Positions 1 through 6,139 of a stretch of DNA of 10,429 nucleotides are shown in pieces. Source of the DNA: Desulfurococcales archaeon. GTDB taxonomy: Archaea; Thermoproteota; Thermoprotei_A; Sulfolobales; Ignisphaeraceae. Location of the stretch: NCBI GenBank assembly GCA_027066265.1, contig JAMOOB010000215.1, positions 1 through 10,429 on the forward strand, given 5' to 3'. The position numbers and the translations under genes are program-made. The notes beneath the pieces are model-generated. The model was not told the DNA's origin and did not search any database. It saw only the letters and a program-made list of their open reading frames with translations. Every line of letters begins with the position of its first letter. Positions within the stretch are counted from its first letter, which is position 1.

Positions 1-336
1 CTTCTTTGTGACTCCGCTACCCTTGTAATCAACGAGTTTTTCGTAGATCAACCTTATGACTCTACCGCTCTCGGAATCGTAGAACCTATGCGGATCGAGA
101 GTCGTGGGCTCCATATCTGGTTGACCGAGTATTAGCGTTGCGCATGGAACCGAGGTCTCGGTTACGCTGCTTACCGTTGCCGCGCTAGTGCTTGTACCAG
201 TGACTGATGTTGGTGCAGAGGTAGTAGTGCCGGTTGGTTTCGATGAGAGCATGATGCCCGCCACGATACCGATGATTATTATCACAACAACGATCCCTAT
301 GACGATCCACCGACTTACACCTCTCGATAGAATCAT
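1..336 (-). CDS. Peptide/nickel-type ABC transporter substrate-binding protein, N-terminal part (cut by window edge)
   Basis: The minus strand reads without a stop from ATG at 336 to base 1, giving 112 residues of a longer protein. Residues 1-12 are a short basic leader (MILSRGVSRWIV), followed by a long hydrophobic segment rich in Ile/Val up to about residue 30. Then comes a Ser/Thr-rich stretch at about 33-62, of the kind that tethers archaeal binding proteins outside the membrane and is often glycosylated. From about residue 70 the sequence reads LILGQPDMEPTTLDPHRFYD and then LIYEKLVDY. This matches the start of the mature domain of family 5 (SBP_bac_5) binding proteins, with their tLDP and iyekLv motifs. 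It would capture peptides or a similar solute for the importer encoded divergently at 486-4392. The start fits a GGGTG about 8 bases upstream and a TATA-like element at 375-381. The C-terminal part lies beyond the left edge. Confidence 0.85.
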   Translation of the reverse strand, partial: MILSRGVSRWIVIGIVVVIIIIGIVAGIMLSSKPTGTTTSAPTSVTGTSTSAATVSSVTETSVPCATLILGQPDMEPTTLDPHRFYDSESGRVIRLIYEKLVDYKGSGVTKK

Positions 337-374
337 TGAGTCGCACCCACGAAGCCTCCATACACGATCTGTAC

Positions 375-381
375 AAATAAA
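375..381 (-). promoter_or_regulatory. Putative TATA box for the substrate-binding protein gene
   Basis: On the minus strand this reads TTTATTT preceded by AAGG, resembling an archaeal TATA element with a purine-rich BRE. Its centre is about 42 bases before the ATG at 336, so a start about 25 bases downstream would leave a leader of roughly 17 bases. Assigned by eye only. Confidence 0.4.
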
Positions 382-439
382 CCTTACCGATTCAAACGTT
401 ATTAATCTCGATCTTTACATTTATAGGTATTGAAGAGTG

Positions 440-449
440 CTTAAATCTT
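440..449 (+). promoter_or_regulatory. Putative TATA box for the ABC importer operon
   Basis: GCTTAAATCT resembles an archaeal TATA element. A start about 25 bases downstream would fall near 470, just before the GAGGTG ribosome binding site at 472-477 and the ATG at 486. A second AT-rich candidate, TTTATA at 420-425, would give a leader of about 39 bases. The rest of the divergent intergenic region (337-485) shows no other feature I can support. Confidence 0.4.
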
Positions 450-485
450 GAGTTAGTACGGTGAAGACCTCGAGGTGCCTAATTC

Positions 486-1490
486 ATGTTAGCAGCATAC
501 ATACTGAAGCGTGTTGCATGGATATTCTTCGTGATATTCGTCGTAGTAACGATCACGTACGTCTTAACCATGGTGATACCTGCCAACCCAGCTCTCCTAT
601 GGGCAGGACCGCACGCAACTAAGGAACAGATCGAAAAGGCTGCGAAGTACCTAGGTCTCGACAAACCACCGTTCGAACGATACTTGATGTACTGGAGAAG
701 ATTCTTGACCGGAGATTGGGGGCTTTCAATACATACTAAGAGGCCAGTGCTTGCTGATCTAGCAAAACGTATACCGGCAACCATGGAGCTAGGTCTGTCA
801 GCGATGATTATAGCGATCGCACTTGGTGTACCATTAGGTATTCTGTGCGGTGTTAGATACGAGACGTGGGTAGATCACGTACTACGCATCTTCAGCTTAG
901 CTGGGGTTGCATTACCAACGTTCTGGTTAGCTATAATGATGCAGCTAGTGTTTTCGTACTGGCTCGGTATACTTCCATCCACCGGCCGAATCGATCCAGG
1001 ACTTGCACCGAAGACCATCACCGGGTTCTACATAATCGATTCCATACTTACCAACAACATTCCTGCACTCATATCATCCCTCAAACACCTCGTACTTCCA
1101 GCACTAGCTCTCGCAACGGGTCCCTTAGCAATAATAGTTCGAGTTACTAGAGCTGCTGTACTCGACGTTCTAAGTCGTGAACACGTTAAGACCTTGCTCG
1201 TGTACGGTATGCCTAGGAGAGTCATACTCATGAAGTACATAGCGAAATCTGCTGGTCTACCCGTGGTCACAGTGATAGGCCTCGAGTTTGGATACGTTCT
1301 AGCTGGCGATTTCGTCGTAGAGCTAGTCTTCGATTGGCCAGGTTTAGGTAGGTACGCAGCCGAAGCATGTCTTACGCTAGATTACCCGGCCATAATGGGC
1401 ACCGTAATCGTCGTCGCGATAATATACGTAGTCGTCAACACCCTCGTCGACATAGTTTACGCATTCCTCGATCCACGAATAAGGTACTAG
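486..1490 (+). CDS. dppB: Peptide ABC transporter permease, DppB/OppB type
   Basis: This 334-residue membrane protein is the first of two permease subunits of a dipeptide/oligopeptide (Dpp/Opp-type) ABC importer. An N-terminal transmembrane helix lies at about residues 9-31. It is followed by the family's extracytoplasmic segment (YLGLDKPPFERYLMYWRRFLTGDWGLS, about 55-81) and then further helices from about 100. The cytoplasmic EAA-like coupling loop is at about 227-265 (VLSREHVKTLLVYGMPRRVI), and the hallmark VELVFDWPGLGRYAAEA, followed by DYPAIMG, is at about 278-305. The length is normal for the family. ATG 486 is supported by GAGGTG nine bases upstream. The next permease begins about 12 bases after the stop, so the two are almost certainly co-transcribed. 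The substrate cannot be deduced: members of this family carry peptides, nickel or sugars. The gene symbol is by family resemblance. Confidence 0.93.
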   Translation: MLAAYILKRVAWIFFVIFVVVTITYVLTMVIPANPALLWAGPHATKEQIEKAAKYLGLDKPPFERYLMYWRRFLTGDWGLSIHTKRPVLADLAKRIPATMELGLSAMIIAIALGVPLGILCGVRYETWVDHVLRIFSLAGVALPTFWLAIMMQLVFSYWLGILPSTGRIDPGLAPKTITGFYIIDSILTNNIPALISSLKHLVLPALALATGPLAIIVRVTRAAVLDVLSREHVKTLLVYGMPRRVILMKYIAKSAGLPVVTVIGLEFGYVLAGDFVVELVFDWPGLGRYAAEACLTLDYPAIMGTVIVVAIIYVVVNTLVDIVYAFLDPRIRY

Positions 1491-1502
1491 GGGGTGAGGC
1501 GC

Positions 1503-2444
1503 ATGACGTACGCATCTGCGAAGCTCGTTATGAAGGAGCTCTCGCGCGCAAGAATTCGAAAGCTTAAGATGGAGCTTCGCTACGCCTTGATATTGCTGAA
1601 ACGATCGCCATTAACTCTCGCTGGGCTAATAATCATAGGTACGTTGAGCGTCATCGCACTGATCTGTACAATAGCACCGCAAATACTTCCATACCCCGAA
1701 GACATAGGGTCGGCAACACATCCCGAACTTCTTCACTGTCCACCTTCGCCAGAGCATCCGTTTGGATGCGATTACCTTGGGAGAGACGTGCTTACGAGAG
1801 TTATCTACGGAACCAAGATCTCGCTGTATGCCGGTGCACTCGTCGTACTCCTAGGACTTAGCTTGGGTACTTTGATAGGTTTGATAGCTGGCTACGTTGG
1901 AGGAATAGTAGACGATGTATTGATGAGGATAACAGACGCATTCCTATCGATACCTGGGCTAGTACTCGCACTAGCAATAGCGGCAACGCTTGGAAGAGGT
2001 TTGATGAATGCGATAATTGCTTTGGCAGTAACGTGGTGGCCTTGGTACGCTAGGCTGGTTAGAAGCTGTACTCTGGCTGTCAAGAACGAACTATTCGTGT
2101 TGGCTGCACGAATAATGGGTGCGCGCTCGATAGTGATAATGCTAAAACACATTCTTCCCAACGCGCTTGGACCTGCCATAATAAACGCTACTCTAGACCT
2201 AGGTTTCGCAATACTAGCACTAGCTTCGCTAGGTTTCCTAGGTCTAGGAGCGACCCCACCAACTCCAGAATGGGGTGCCATGATTAGCGAAGCTAGGAAG
2301 TATCTGCCGAACATGTGGTGGGAAGCAACGTTCCCAGGGCTAATGATATTCCTTGCAGTTCTAGGCTTCAACTTGCTAGGCGATGGATTAAGAGATCTTC
2401 TAGATCCCAAGTTTAGGAGAGGTGCGAGAGTATGGAGAATCTGA
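1503..2444 (+). CDS. dppC: Peptide ABC transporter permease, DppC/OppC type
   Basis: This is the second permease subunit, 313 residues from ATG 1503. It has a cytoplasmic N-terminus and a first helix at about residues 35-58. The DppC hallmark HPFGCDYLGRDVLTRVIYGTKISL follows at about 88-111, then a helical core. The coupling loop (FVLAARIMGARSIVIMLKHILPNALGP) is at about 200-226, and the strongly conserved end reads ASLGFLGLGATPPTPEWGAMI and then FNLLGDGLRDLLDPK. An in-frame GTG at 1494 would add three residues. I prefer ATG 1503 because GGTGA at 1493-1497 is then well placed as its ribosome binding site. The 3' end overlaps the start of the next ATPase gene by 13 bases, which suggests translational coupling. 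With DppB it forms the membrane channel of the importer. Confidence 0.93.
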   Translation: MTYASAKLVMKELSRARIRKLKMELRYALILLKRSPLTLAGLIIIGTLSVIALICTIAPQILPYPEDIGSATHPELLHCPPSPEHPFGCDYLGRDVLTRVIYGTKISLYAGALVVLLGLSLGTLIGLIAGYVGGIVDDVLMRITDAFLSIPGLVLALAIAATLGRGLMNAIIALAVTWWPWYARLVRSCTLAVKNELFVLAARIMGARSIVIMLKHILPNALGPAIINATLDLGFAILALASLGFLGLGATPPTPEWGAMISEARKYLPNMWWEATFPGLMIFLAVLGFNLLGDGLRDLLDPKFRRGARVWRI

Positions 2445-3415
2445 AGAAGTCGATACTGCTCTCGATAAGGAACCTACATGTATACTACTACACGCCCGAC
2501 GGAGTTGTGAAAGCGGTGAGCGGAGTCGATCTCGACGTGTACCACGGCGAGATACTAGCACTAGTTGGAGAGTCTGGATGCGGTAAGACTACTCTTGGGT
2601 ATTCAATACTGAACCTCGTACCTCCACCCGGAAGAATTGTATCGGGATCCATAATCTTTGAAGGTCGCGATCTAACAAGACTTTCGAGAAAGGAGCTTGA
2701 CGAGATAAGAGGTAAAGAGATCACGATGATCTTTCAGGATCCCATGGCTAGTTTGAACCCAGTATTCCGTATAGGCGATCAAATGATCGATGTAGTTGTA
2801 CACAAGCTTCGCGTAGACAAAGCTGAAGCTCGAAAGATTGTACTCAACGCATTGAAAGCCGTGAGATTGCCCAACCCCGAGGAAATCATGCATCGCTATC
2901 CTCACGAGCTAAGCGGCGGAATGCTTCAACGAGTCGTCATCGCGATGGCCATATCCACGAAACCCAAGCTCGTAATAGCCGACGAACCCACGACTGCGCT
3001 TGACGTAACAATACAGGCAGCTATACTCAAGCTACTCGTAGAGCTTGCTCGTGAAATCAATACCACGGTCATACTAATAACCCACAACATGGGGGTAGTA
3101 GCTGAGGTAGCTGATCGCGTAGCCGTCATGTACGCTGGACACATTATCGAGGTTGGAAACGTCTTCGATGTGTTTAGCAAGCCCCTCCATCCATATACTA
3201 AGGGACTATTATCGTGTGTACCCCGTGTAGACATCGAAGTTGAGGCATTGCCGACCATAGGCGGCGACGTACCATCGCTAATCAACCCCCCTCCCGGATG
3301 TAGATTCCATCCAAGGTGTCCATACGCTTCAGAGAAGTGTCGAAGAGAAGAACCTCCCATGATCGAAGCCGAACCCGATCACTTTGTTAAGTGTTGGCTC
3401 TACGCGAAGAGGTGA
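2432..3415 (+). CDS. dppD: Peptide ABC transporter ATP-binding protein, DppD type
   Basis: This 327-residue cytoplasmic ATPase powers the importer. Walker A is GESGCGKT (46-53), the Q-loop is Q102, the ABC signature LSGG is at 160-163, Walker B LVIADEP is at 180-186 and the switch histidine is H218. After the nucleotide-binding core comes the oligopeptide-family C-terminal extension with PPPGCRFHPRCPYASEKC. Cysteines 290, 296, 303 and 321 make up the set that, in characterised DppD-type proteins, can ligate a [4Fe-4S] cluster. ATG 2432 lies inside the end of dppC and has GGTG at 2421-2424 upstream. The gene is followed with no real gap by the partner ATPase: the ribosome binding site of that gene covers this gene's TGA stop. 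Assignment as D rather than F rests on gene order and the GxLQRV-type signature region (SGGMLQRV). Confidence 0.94.
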   Translation: MENLKKSILLSIRNLHVYYYTPDGVVKAVSGVDLDVYHGEILALVGESGCGKTTLGYSILNLVPPPGRIVSGSIIFEGRDLTRLSRKELDEIRGKEITMIFQDPMASLNPVFRIGDQMIDVVVHKLRVDKAEARKIVLNALKAVRLPNPEEIMHRYPHELSGGMLQRVVIAMAISTKPKLVIADEPTTALDVTIQAAILKLLVELAREINTTVILITHNMGVVAEVADRVAVMYAGHIIEVGNVFDVFSKPLHPYTKGLLSCVPRVDIEVEALPTIGGDVPSLINPPPGCRFHPRCPYASEKCRREEPPMIEAEPDHFVKCWLYAKR

Positions 3416-3417
3416 TC
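3409..3417 (+). promoter_or_regulatory. Strong ribosome binding site deciding the dppF start
   Basis: GAGGTGATC complements the CACCTCC-containing 3' end of archaeal 16S rRNA almost fully. It overlaps the dppD stop codon (TGA 3413-3415), so termination on dppD and initiation on dppF at ATG 3421 are probably coupled. Confidence 0.75.
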
Positions 3418-3420
3418 GCC

Positions 3421-4392
3421 ATGGAGCCCCTCGTAAAGGTTGAAAACCTACGTAAGTATTTCGTTGTGACGAAAGGTGTCATTATAAAGAAGAGGAAGGT
3501 TGTGCGTGCCGTAGACGGTGTATCGTTCGAGATCTATCCAGGCGAAACACTTGGTCTAGTTGGTGAATCTGGATGCGGTAAATCAACCACGGGACTTACG
3601 ATTCTCAGAGCGTACAAACCCGATGGAGGCAGGATTCTGTTCGACGGCAAAGACATCACGTACGCAACAGAATCTGAATTGAGAGAAATTCGAAAATACA
3701 TGAGCATAGTCTTTCAAAACCCCTACTCCTCGCTAAATCCACGCATGTCGGTTTTCGACATAGTTGCAGAACCACTTCGCATACACAAACTCTACTCAAC
3801 CAAGGACGAGCTAGTAGATGCGGTATTCAAAGCTTTGGAGGATGCAGGCTTACCGCCAGAATTTGCTTATAGATATCCACACGAGTTGAGCGGTGGTCAG
3901 AGGCAACGCGTAGCTATAGCACGAGCAATCGTAACGAAACCGAAGTTCATCGTCCTCGACGAACCTACTTCCTCTCTCGACGTCTCAGTCCAAGCAGCTG
4001 TTCTCAACACGTTGAAGGATCTACAACGCAAGTACTCGATAACGTACCTATTCATAAGCCATGACCTAAGCGTGGTGAGGTTCATGAGTCACCGCGTAGC
4101 CGTCATGTACGCAGGGAAAATCGTTGAGTATGCGAATAAGAGCGATCTATTCGAGAAACCTATGCATCCCTACACGAAAGCATTGCTATCAGCAGTTCCG
4201 GTAGCCGATCCCAAGAAGAGGTTCAGAGAACGTATCATACTGAGCGGCGATCCACCGGATCCAGCCAATCCACCTCCTGGATGTAGATTCCATCCACGGT
4301 GTCCGTTCGCTTCGGATAGATGTAGAAAGGAAGAACCACCGATGATAGAGGTCGAGCCTCGACACTTCGTTAGGTGCTGGCTCTATGCGTAA
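3421..4392 (+). CDS. dppF: Peptide ABC transporter ATP-binding protein, DppF type
   Basis: This is the second ATPase of the importer, 323 residues, expected to pair with DppD. Walker A is GESGCGKST (48-56), Q-loop Q99, signature LSGGQ (156-160), Walker B FIVLDEP (176-182) and switch histidine H214. An oligopeptide-type C-terminal tail carries cysteines 288, 294, 301 and 319 in the same pattern as DppD. The frame is open upstream to a GTG at 3391, which would add ten residues and overlap dppD. I chose ATG 3421 because GAGGTGATC at 3409-3417 is a near-complete match to the complement of the archaeal 16S 3' end, three bases before this ATG, and because the protein then begins in the family style (MEPLVKVENLRKYF). 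A gap of 44 bases follows before the next gene. It contains a run of five T at 4397-4401 but no obvious TATA element. Confidence 0.94.
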   Translation: MEPLVKVENLRKYFVVTKGVIIKKRKVVRAVDGVSFEIYPGETLGLVGESGCGKSTTGLTILRAYKPDGGRILFDGKDITYATESELREIRKYMSIVFQNPYSSLNPRMSVFDIVAEPLRIHKLYSTKDELVDAVFKALEDAGLPPEFAYRYPHELSGGQRQRVAIARAIVTKPKFIVLDEPTSSLDVSVQAAVLNTLKDLQRKYSITYLFISHDLSVVRFMSHRVAVMYAGKIVEYANKSDLFEKPMHPYTKALLSAVPVADPKKRFRERIILSGDPPDPANPPPGCRFHPRCPFASDRCRKEEPPMIEVEPRHFVRCWLYA

Positions 4393-4436
4393 CAACTTTT
4401 TCGATACGTAGATGAGTCTCGTATTAGGTGAACCCC

Positions 4437-5549
4437 ATGCTCAGGTTATCCACTAAGCAAGACTTTGAAGCTCTACTTCTAGGTGCTGCAATATACGCCA
4501 CGGGCGGAGGTGGCGATATCGAGGAGGGTATGAAACTGGTTAAGGAGGCATTCCTCGACAAATCGAAGGTGTTGGAGATCAAGGACTTTGAAGAACTCGA
4601 TCAGGAAAAGTTCGTTGCTACACCATACGATGTGGGTACGATAGCTCCTTCTGCAACACTTAGGAAACCTCTGAAGATCGCGAACACGATCCTTAGAGCC
4701 GTTGAACGATTCAAAGAGTTGCTTGGTATAGAACTCGTAGCGTTCATGCCCGTCGAGCTAGGGGGAGGGAACACAGCCGTAGCACTCTATGCCTCCGGCA
4801 TCGCCGGTATACCCGTAGCGGATGGCGATCGCGTTGGAAGAGCAGCCCCGGAAATTCATCAAGACACCGCCTTCCTCTTCAACAAGAGTACGCTACCTGC
4901 ATACGCTGTCACTCCAACGGGGGACGAAGTTCTCATCGTTGGCTACGCAGACGTCGACGATTACGAAGCCATGCTTCGTCATCTAGCTGTACTCTCCGGA
5001 AAATTCGTTACGGTCATCGATACGCCTCTGAAAGTATCGGAAGCTAAAGACATAGCTATCCGCGGATCGCTAACTCGATGTTACGAGCTTGGTAAACTTG
5101 TGCTAGACATGAAATCGCGTAACGCTATCAAGATTGATCGAATAGCCGAAGCAATGAATGGCTGGGTAGTGTTCCACGGAATAATAAAGGAGTGGAGATG
5201 GAGAAACGAAGGTGGATTCCTAGTAGGAGAAATGATAATTGAAGGAATTGAGGAGTATAAGAATCGCGTGCTCAGGAGCTGGATTAAGAACGAACATATA
5301 ATGGTATGGATCGACAACGAGCCCTTAGTTATGCCGCCCGACCTCTTCACGTTAGTTCTTCGAGATGGTACGCCCCTACTCAATTCGAAGGCTAGAGAAG
5401 GGATTGAAGTATACGGTATCGCGGCACCCGCTCCCAACGTATGGAGATCCGAACGAGGTTTGGAGCTATTCGGTCCAAAACACTTCGGTTTCAACTACGA
5501 GTATGTACCCGTAGAAATCCTAATTCGTAAGCGAGGGGTCGTAGCATGA
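4437..5549 (+). CDS. DUF917 family protein (S-methyl thiohydantoin desulfurase-like)
   Basis: This 370-residue soluble protein belongs to the DUF917 family, now named after S-methyl-thiohydantoin desulfurase; members often sit beside hydantoinase/oxoprolinase genes. Visible family motifs are the glycine-rich ATGGGGD (21-27), ELGGGN (107-112), PVADGDRVGRAAPE (126-139), IRGSLT (208-213) and a C-terminal GPKHFGFNYEYVPVE (346-360). The length is usual. ATG 4437 is preferred over an in-frame GTG at 4428 because AGGTGA at 4426-4431 then serves as the ribosome binding site. There is no clear promoter in the 44 bases after dppF, so read-through from the importer operon is likely. It overlaps the next gene by four bases (ATGA). 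The context suggests handling of an imported amide, hydantoin or peptide-like compound, but that is inference. No HyuA/HyuB partner is in the window, and the true substrate is unknown. Confidence 0.85.
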   Translation: MLRLSTKQDFEALLLGAAIYATGGGGDIEEGMKLVKEAFLDKSKVLEIKDFEELDQEKFVATPYDVGTIAPSATLRKPLKIANTILRAVERFKELLGIELVAFMPVELGGGNTAVALYASGIAGIPVADGDRVGRAAPEIHQDTAFLFNKSTLPAYAVTPTGDEVLIVGYADVDDYEAMLRHLAVLSGKFVTVIDTPLKVSEAKDIAIRGSLTRCYELGKLVLDMKSRNAIKIDRIAEAMNGWVVFHGIIKEWRWRNEGGFLVGEMIIEGIEEYKNRVLRSWIKNEHIMVWIDNEPLVMPPDLFTLVLRDGTPLLNSKAREGIEVYGIAAPAPNVWRSERGLELFGPKHFGFNYEYVPVEILIRKRGVVA

Positions 5550-5959
5550 AAGTGTACGTCGAGAACATCACTCTCTCTACCTCCAAGAGATTCGAACTCA
5601 TAGATATAACTCATCGTGTAGAGGAAGTTGTTGCACGGAGCGGCGTTAAGAATGGGATATGTTTAGTGTTTGCACCACATGCAACTGCCGCTATCATAGC
5701 TAACGAACACGAGCTTGGTCTAATGCAAGACATTCTCGAAACGATAAAGGAGTTCTTCCCTCCAAACAAACCATGGAAACACAACGTCATAGATGACAAT
5801 GCTCACGCACACGTAGCATCAGCACTCATCGGAGCCGATAGAGTCTTCCCCGTAATCAATGGACGACTCGTTCGAGGTACATGGCAAAACATCTTCCTCG
5901 TAGAGATGGATGGACCTAGAACGAGGAGAGAAGTCGTAGTAATGGTGTTGGGTGAATAG
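5546..5959 (+). CDS. YjbQ / UPF0047 family protein
   Basis: This small soluble protein (137 residues) has the complete set of YjbQ family signatures. They are FAPHATAAI around H45/T47, E54 in NEHE, H79, DDNAHAHV at 83-90, GTWQNIF at 111-117 and EMDGPRTRREV at 120-130. The clustered His/Asp/Asn residues form the likely metal or active site. In bacteria the family has a weak thiamine-phosphate synthase activity when tested, and its true role is not settled, so I do not assign a reaction. Its ATG lies inside the DUF917 stop region (ATGA at 5546-5549), a classic coupling arrangement, implying that the two proteins are made together and may act on the same compound. The stop codon at 5957-5959 lies next to the D box (5961-5964) of the minus-strand sRNA candidate. 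Confidence 0.9.
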   Translation: MKVYVENITLSTSKRFELIDITHRVEEVVARSGVKNGICLVFAPHATAAIIANEHELGLMQDILETIKEFFPPNKPWKHNVIDDNAHAHVASALIGADRVFPVINGRLVRGTWQNIFLVEMDGPRTRREVVVMVLGE

Positions 5960-6015
5960 ATCAGCCAGCAGCCCCATCTCATCATTTTTCAGACCCGCGG
6001 TTTATCATCACCCAT
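5957..6015 (-). ncRNA. Candidate C/D box sRNA (2'-O-methylation guide), minus strand
   Basis: Reading the minus strand, a perfect C box GTGATGA (6011-6005) is followed by the 12-base guide TAAACCGCGGGT (6004-5993). Then come D' CTGA (5992-5989), spacer AAA, a perfect C' box ATGATGA (5985-5979), the 14-base guide GATGGGGCTGCTGG (5978-5965) and D box CTGA (5964-5961). Order, box identity and spacing match archaeal double-guide C/D sRNAs, which with L7Ae, Nop5 and fibrillarin direct ribose methylation at the base paired to the fifth guide nucleotide before D or D'. The terminal stem is weak (about four pairs with a bulge), and I see no convincing TATA element 25-30 bases upstream. The outer ends are approximate. 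It lies tail to tail with the YjbQ gene. Confidence 0.66.
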
Positions 6016-6020
6016 ATATA
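6014..6020 (+). promoter_or_regulatory. Putative TATA box for the plus-strand C/D sRNA
   Basis: ATATATA, within CCCATATATAGC, is the best TATA-like element in the gap. Its centre is about 25 bases before 6042, which is where the terminal stem and C box of the plus-strand sRNA candidate begin. That is the normal archaeal spacing. It directly abuts the C box of the minus-strand candidate, so it cannot serve that gene at normal spacing. Confidence 0.5.
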
Positions 6021-6040
6021 GCTTGCAGAGCCTCTGATTA

Positions 6041-6098
6041 GTGGATGATGTGTGCACCTCCTAACTGATCCATGATGAGCGGTAAGAGTGCTGACCAA
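6041..6098 (+). ncRNA. Candidate C/D box sRNA (2'-O-methylation guide), plus strand
   Basis: The C box is ATGATGT (6045-6051; one mismatch, the last base, to RTGATGA). The guide GTGCACCTCCTAA (6052-6064) is followed by D' CTGA (6065-6068), spacer TCC, a perfect C' box ATGATGA (6072-6078), the 12-base guide GCGGTAAGAGTG (6079-6090) and D box CTGA (6091-6094). TGG before C (6042-6044) pairs with CCA after D (6095-6097). GATTA (6036-6040) can pair with TAATC (6102-6106) to extend the terminal stem. A TATA-like element at 6014-6020 is placed to start transcription near 6042. This is the typical architecture of archaeal guide RNAs acting with L7Ae, Nop5 and fibrillarin. The guides predict targets CACTCTTACCGC and TTAGGAGGTGCAC (written as DNA), which I could not match to a specific rRNA or tRNA site without a search. 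Confidence 0.72.
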
Positions 6099-6099
6099 T

Positions 6100-6107
6100 C
6101 TTAATCT
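6100..6107 (+). promoter_or_regulatory. Putative weak TATA-like element for the dehydrogenase gene
   Basis: CTTAATCT lies about 36 bases before ATG 6140. A start about 25 bases downstream would give a leader of about 12 bases, beginning near the GAGGTG ribosome binding site (6129-6134). It overlaps the 3' flank of the plus-strand sRNA candidate, so read-through from the sRNA promoter is an alternative. Confidence 0.3.
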
Positions 6108-6139
6108 ACGGTCAAGACGAAGTTTTGTGAGGTGTCTCA

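Noticed and set aside
185..376. Minus-strand 63-codon frame and plus-strand 81-codon frame (188-433) near the left edge
   Set aside because: The other minus-strand frame encodes a membrane anchor, a Ser/Thr linker and the start of a family 5 binding protein, which explains the region; these two frames are shadows.
1892..2410. Minus-strand open frame of 172 codons opposite dppC
   Set aside because: The translation resembles no family and has irregular composition, and the opposite strand encodes a clear permease with all its motifs. It is a shadow frame.
2926..3360. Minus-strand open frame of 144 codons opposite dppD
   Set aside because: It lies fully inside a clear ABC ATPase gene and has a composition typical of an antisense reading of conserved coding sequence.
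3391..3420. Upstream GTG start for dppF adding ten residues
   Set aside because: The extension overlaps dppD, lacks family resemblance, and the near-perfect ribosome binding site at 3409-3417 points to ATG 3421.
4397..4401. Run of five T after dppF as a terminator
   Set aside because: Archaeal termination can use T-runs, but five T without further T-rich sequence is weak, and the next gene has no promoter of its own that I can see.
5081..5494. Minus-strand open frame of 137 codons opposite the DUF917 gene
   Set aside because: No recognisable motif, no ribosome binding site logic, and fully inside a well-supported gene.
5985..5989. Five T after the YjbQ gene as a terminator
   Set aside because: It falls in the spacer and C' box of the minus-strand C/D sRNA candidate, which explains it better. 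It could still act on plus-strand transcripts, but nothing supports that.
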